Positions 60,401 to 64,000 of a stretch of 64,000 nt of DNA are shown here, one piece after another (positions within the stretch are counted from its first letter, which is position 1; every line of letters begins with the position of its first letter). A program made the translations under genes and the position numbers. Location: positions 479,538,900 through 479,602,899 of the forward strand of contig NC_081406.1 of assembly GCF_030272615.1 (NCBI RefSeq), written 5' to 3'. The notes beneath the pieces are model-generated. The model saw nothing but the letters and a program-made list of their open reading frames with translations, did not search any database and was not told where the DNA came from. This DNA comes from Cryptomeria japonica (lineage: Eukaryota > Streptophyta > Pinopsida > Cupressales > Cupressaceae).

Positions 60401-61531
60401 CTATCAAAAGATAGTGACATGGTGTGTAGGCTACATAAAGCCTTATATGGACTGAAGCAGGCACCTAGAGCATGGTATGAATGCTTGCACTCCCATCTTG
60501 TGAAGATTGGATTTGAAAGAACAAGTGAAGATAGCAATATCTACTTGAAATCAGAAGGAGATCAGATTCTGATCTGTGAAGTATTTGTTGATGACATAAT
60601 CCTTGATGGAGATGACAAGAGTCATGACTTTGCAGATGAGATGAAGAAGGAATTTGAGATGTCACTCATAGGGGAGATTAAGTTCTTTATTGGCTGTAGA
60701 TTCAGCAAATGAAAGATGGAATCTTTATTAATCAGTCCAAGTATGTCAAAGAGGTGTTGAAAACCTTTGGCATGGAACACAGCAAATCGGTTGGTACACC
60801 AATGGTGATCAATTGTAAACTATCAAAAGAGGATGACTCGGCATTGGTAAATGAAAAGTAATACCGATCAATGATTGGTAAGTTGCATTATGTAGTGCAT
60901 AGCAGATCGGAGATTGCACATGTAATGGGTATTACCACTCGGTTTCAGCAAAGCCCAAGAGAATCCCACTTGGTAGCAGTCAAGCGGATTCTTAGATATC
61001 TGAAGGGAACTATTGACTATGGATTATGGTATCCATACAATGATGATTTCAATCTAAAAGTGTTCACAGATGCTGATTGGGCTGGCAATGTGGATGACCA
61101 GAAAAGCACAATTGGTGGTGCATTCTTTCTCGGTGGTAGACTAGTCTCATGGATGAGTAAAAAGAAGAGTTGTATCTCAATCTACAGTAGAAGTGGAGTA
61201 TGTTGCAACTTTTATGAACTGCACCCAGACTATTTGGATGAAGCATGTAGTGAATGGCTTCAAAGTTCCTGTATCTGAACCGGTAAGTATATTTTGTGAC
61301 AATACAAGTGCAATTAACATTTCCAAGAATCCATTTTTACATGCTAGAACCAAGCACTTTGAACTCAAGTATCATTTCTTGAGGGAAAAGGTTTAGAACA
61401 AAGAGGTGGTATTGGAACATGTTTCCAGTAAGGAGCAGTTAGTAGACATATTCACCAAGCCTCTACCAAAGGCTACCTTTACCTATCTAAGAGGTGAATT
61501 AGGGGTGTTGCCCCTTCAAGAGGTAATCTAA
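57446..61531 (+). pseudogene. Copia-C gag-pol polyprotein, near complete
   Basis: From the ATG at 57446. Gag has the zinc knuckle CFSCNRIGHIVVNC at 58235-58276. Protease has WIIDSGFSHHM with the catalytic Asp at 58490. Integrase has its HHCC region at about 58860-58985 and a complete catalytic triad (HTDLCGP, RTDQGGEF, LAERNN) at about 59045-59360. RT (about 60030-60700) has FVDD at 60584-60595, a normal variant in Copia. RNase H is at about 61060-61330. Stops begin at 57611 (TAG), 57698 (TAA), 59087 (TAG), 59333 (TAG), 60859 (TAA) and 61394 (TAG); all fit Gln. Single-base frameshifts lie near 60697 and 61175. The natural stop is TAA at 61529-61531. All catalytic residues I could check remain, so this copy died mostly through nonsense changes. 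Confidence 0.95.
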
Positions 61532-61765
61532 AAGGTTTGTGCTCCACATCAGTTAGATCTTCCCTTGCTATATCTTTTTAGGATTGATGTGTTGAAGGAT
61601 GCTACTCCTCAGAGGGAGCAGCATAGTGGAATAGGGAATCTTGTGCCTCCACTTTGGCATTGTTGTCAAATGGGGAGAAGATGTGAAGTGGAGAAGATAT
61701 CTATAGTATTAAGGAGAAGATGTGATGCAGAAAGAGAGATATCTTTGTATATTGCCGTCAATACC

Positions 61766-61776
61766 AAAGGGGGGGA
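61766..61776 (+). other. Copia-C polypurine tract
   Basis: AAAGGGGGGGA lies one base before the 3' LTR. Confidence 0.85.
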
Positions 61777-61777
61777 T

Positions 61778-63300
61778 TGTTGGCATATGTGCAGAATATG
61801 TTGACATGATGATATTGTGTTGTCCTTGATGTCAATATGATGAAAGAATGAACCGGTAATATGCTGAAATAGTGAACCGGTAATATGTTGAAGAGTGAAT
61901 TGCTAATATGATGAAGAGTGAATAGGTTTATTGAAGTTAAACAACTGGCAAAGTGAACTGATATAATGATGAGAACCGGTATATATGCTAAAGGTGAAGC
62001 GGTTTAATATGGTATGACTACCAATTGGTAGTCTCAGCTTCAGGGTTTCCAGTTGAAGTGTTTCGAGCCTATGTAATTCAACCGATGGCATTGTGTGTTG
62101 AGTTAGCATTGTAATGGAGATCAGATCATGTTGCCACATCAATCTTGTGCATGTGAAGGATATTGCATGATGGAGATTGATCCTATCTACCTCGGGAATG
62201 TGTGAAGTCTTTGCAAACAGTGGAGAACACGTGATGGGTTATCACCTCCAAGAAGCGGTGAAGAACGAACAATGGAGAATGTCTTGAGATCTGTTCAAGA
62301 CCATTGTATTCAAATGCAAAGTATTCAATGGTCAAGATTGAACTGACTAAATTGCTCAACCTAAATGTTTAGGGTTTAGGGTTTAGGGTTTATGTTACTA
62401 ACCTATCTATTTCCTATAAGGTCGATGTTGTGTTTCATGTTGCAGTTGTTGGCAAATGTTGTGTGTGTATCAAAGTGCAAAGATGCATGATTCTTGTCAG
62501 ACTAGATAAGAGGGTTGATACCTACAGAGTGTGTATGCAGAAGAAAGGAACTAAAGCGGGCCTGCATTGGCATTGAATGCTATTATTAGATCACTGTAAT
62601 ATCTATTGATCTCTATCACTTCAATAGTTGGAAAATCCCTTAACAGGGTCACTTTAACTAGCTTGCTGTAAATCCTTTAACAGGGTGACTCAAAGCCATT
62701 GAGTTCATAAAATCCTCTAACAAGGTAAGCCTTAACAGGGTTTAACCCTTAACCAGGTATTCTAGCCATCCCTTAACTAGGTGATCCCTAACAGGATCCG
62801 TTCCTAACAAAACTTGTTGTAACAGTCTTTAACCGGACTAGGCTACTAACAAAGTGGACTTCTAAAGAGTTCAAAAATAGCTTGTGGGTATTCATCCCCA
62901 CCGTGGTTTTTCCCAGTTGGGTTTCCACATGAAAAATATGTGTGTCATATGTGATGTCCTTTTTATGTGATGCCTTGTTGTTTTCTGTCAAGAGGTGAAT
63001 CATGTTGATCTAGCAATTTATTATATTTCTGATGATAGATTACCTATTTATGCACAAGGATAATATGGAAATGAGGGTGTAGGTTATGTGGTAAGATAAG
63101 TGTTTCTGGTTTATATCTTTCATAGTCTCATTGTGCTTAACCGGTAGTAATTTGGTTTATGACCGGTGTTAGTGATTGTCAGTCAAGTTCACTGTGTGCA
63201 GTCAAACCGGTTCAGGAAAAGTTTTTATACCTGTACTGATTCACCCCCCCCCCCTCTCTCAGTACCGATTTGGTATTCATTGTTCATCAGTGTGTTATCA
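61778..63300 (+). repeat. Copia-C 3' LTR
   Basis: 1,523 bp. It has three 23-bp units in place of four, one more TTTAGGG unit than the 5' LTR, and C11 at 63244-63254 where the 5' LTR has C7. Confidence 0.94.
62368..62392 (+). repeat. Short telomere-type repeat (TTTAGGG) in the Copia-C 3' LTR
   Basis: Three exact TTTAGGG units and a partial fourth. The 5' LTR at 56456-56472 has TTTAGAG then TTTAGGG. TTTAGGG is the usual plant telomere unit; here it lies inside an LTR. Confidence 0.85.
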
Positions 63301-64000
63301 AAATGATGCCTGGATACCCATCAGCATATGACCTGCCTACAGGTCTATCTTTGTCAGCTTATGGGCGTATGATAGGCAGGTGCTCCGAGGCCCATATCTA
63401 GAGAACGGTCACCCCTGCTAATAATGCAACTGATCTCTGGTACACAACTCGGTTTAGGTCATGATACAAATGCGCTAGCATGCATGACCCCCATGCAAAT
63501 CGAGTCCCCTATGTCACCATATGCTCAAGGAGATAACCCCATCTAGTAGATAATCCCTTTGACCTATGATTAGGATAAAGGAAACCTCCAATTAATCTGA
63601 CAAGAATAGTGGGTAATGTGGCATAACCTATCTCTAGCATCTCCCTCCATGCAATGTCATATCCACCTATCTCAGCATCCTTGAACACTCGGTGAAGTGC
63701 ATCTATCCCACCCTGCTCACTGATATTCTAATACACTAGCTCGCCCTTCACAAGAATGCATAGTATCTGGTATACATGCTCGGGTGTCACTGTCATCTCA
63801 CCCATCAGTAAGTGAAAAGTATTGTGCTCACTATGCCAATGCTCTGCTAAGGCTGTCAATAATCCCCAGTTAATCAAGGGTCAGGGTATGTTGAGAAGGG
63901 AAGATAAACCACACCTATCAATGTGGTCTCGCTCCACCTAGCTAAGGTGGGGTATTAGCATCCATGTCTTCGGGAAGTGCTCCCAAGATTAGAGGACACT
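63301..64000 (-). pseudogene. Plant mobile domain protein, copy 3, 5' part (runs off the window)
   Basis: Read on the minus strand, the best preserved PMD here. It shows TLAEHWHSEHNTFHLLMGEM at about 63850, TVTPEHVYQILCILVKGELV, then RLIGGFLYPNHRSKGLSTRW at about 63600, WGSCMLAHLYHDLNRVVYQR at about 63490 and GVTVL-stop-IWASEHLP at about 63400. Stops fit Gln or Arg codons. The gene continues at 55841-54518 across Copia-C. The start lies beyond the window. Comparison with copy 1 shows the same run of motifs (FHL..GE.T.T.E.V, GF....R...W, WA.EH). Confidence 0.87.

Larger units (their letters stand above)
55842..63300 (+). mobile_element. Copia-C: complete Copia element, least decayed
   Basis: LTRs at 55842-57374 and 61778-63300 begin TGTTGGCATATG and end GTTATCA. 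Flanks are GAATG (55837-55841) and AAATG (63301-63305), four of five alike. The primer site TGGTATTAGAGC (57377-57388) has one mismatch to the initiator tRNA-Met site, and a purine tract ends at 61776. Gag-pol is full length with six internal stops and two frameshifts. It was inserted into the PMD gene of the Tat-type element, so it is younger than that. Confidence 0.95.

Noticed and set aside
60584-60595. FVDD in place of YVDD in Copia-C and Copia-B reverse transcriptase as a lesion
   Set aside because: Phe at this position is a common variant in plant Copia elements and is shared by two families here.

Overview
The window looks like intergenic nuclear DNA of a land plant, most likely a gymnosperm such as a conifer. 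The reasons are old, deeply nested LTR retrotransposons with little loss of sequence, very long LTRs (about 0.45 to 1.6 kb), a low gene content and AT-rich DNA. The species is inferred, not shown. I found no intact gene, tRNA, rRNA or CRISPR array; nearly every coding region is a transposon pseudogene.

Layout. (1) 73-7994: a coiled-coil ORF of unknown function, itself decayed, split by a complete Copia element, Copia-A (1140-7852, target duplication GGATG). (2) 8999-11734, minus: a decayed hAT transposase. (3) 12590-13270: a degenerate tandem array of about 75 bp. (4) 13861-14069 and 40829-41400: two halves of one 64-bp minisatellite, split by a 26.8-kb nested block. The block is a large element without pol (14070-40828) that carries two later insertions: a Gypsy-like non-autonomous element on the minus strand (16249-29313) and Copia-B on the minus strand (29503-36202, target duplication TTCTT). 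(5) 41401-50874: parts of minus-strand Gypsy-like elements, namely leader, PBS and LTR (41401-44894), an LTR end (about 45250-46390), a solo Copia LTR (46979-47804, target duplication AAGGG), a plant mobile domain pseudogene and another LTR end at 50874. (6) 50879-52960: a Tat-type Gypsy pol remnant with two RNase H domains and integrase. (7) 54518-64000, minus: a plant mobile domain pseudogene split by Copia-C (55842-63300), the least decayed element here.

Main observation. A plant mobile domain (PMD) followed by a low-complexity linker and a C-terminal coiled coil occurs three times (18604-20469, 48170-50020, and 63301-64000 joined to 54518-55841). Each time it is antisense to the Gypsy-like element that carries it. 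In two cases it lies just inside the 3' LTR and in the third it follows integrase. This suggests a stable antisense passenger gene shared by autonomous and non-autonomous Gypsy elements.

Decay. Many reading frames stay open apart from stop codons, and most of the stops are explained by one C-to-T change in a glutamine codon. In Copia-A the whole 1,353-codon gag-pol frame has no indel but 19 internal stops, 15 of them TAG, as expected if methylated CAG (CHG) sites have deaminated.
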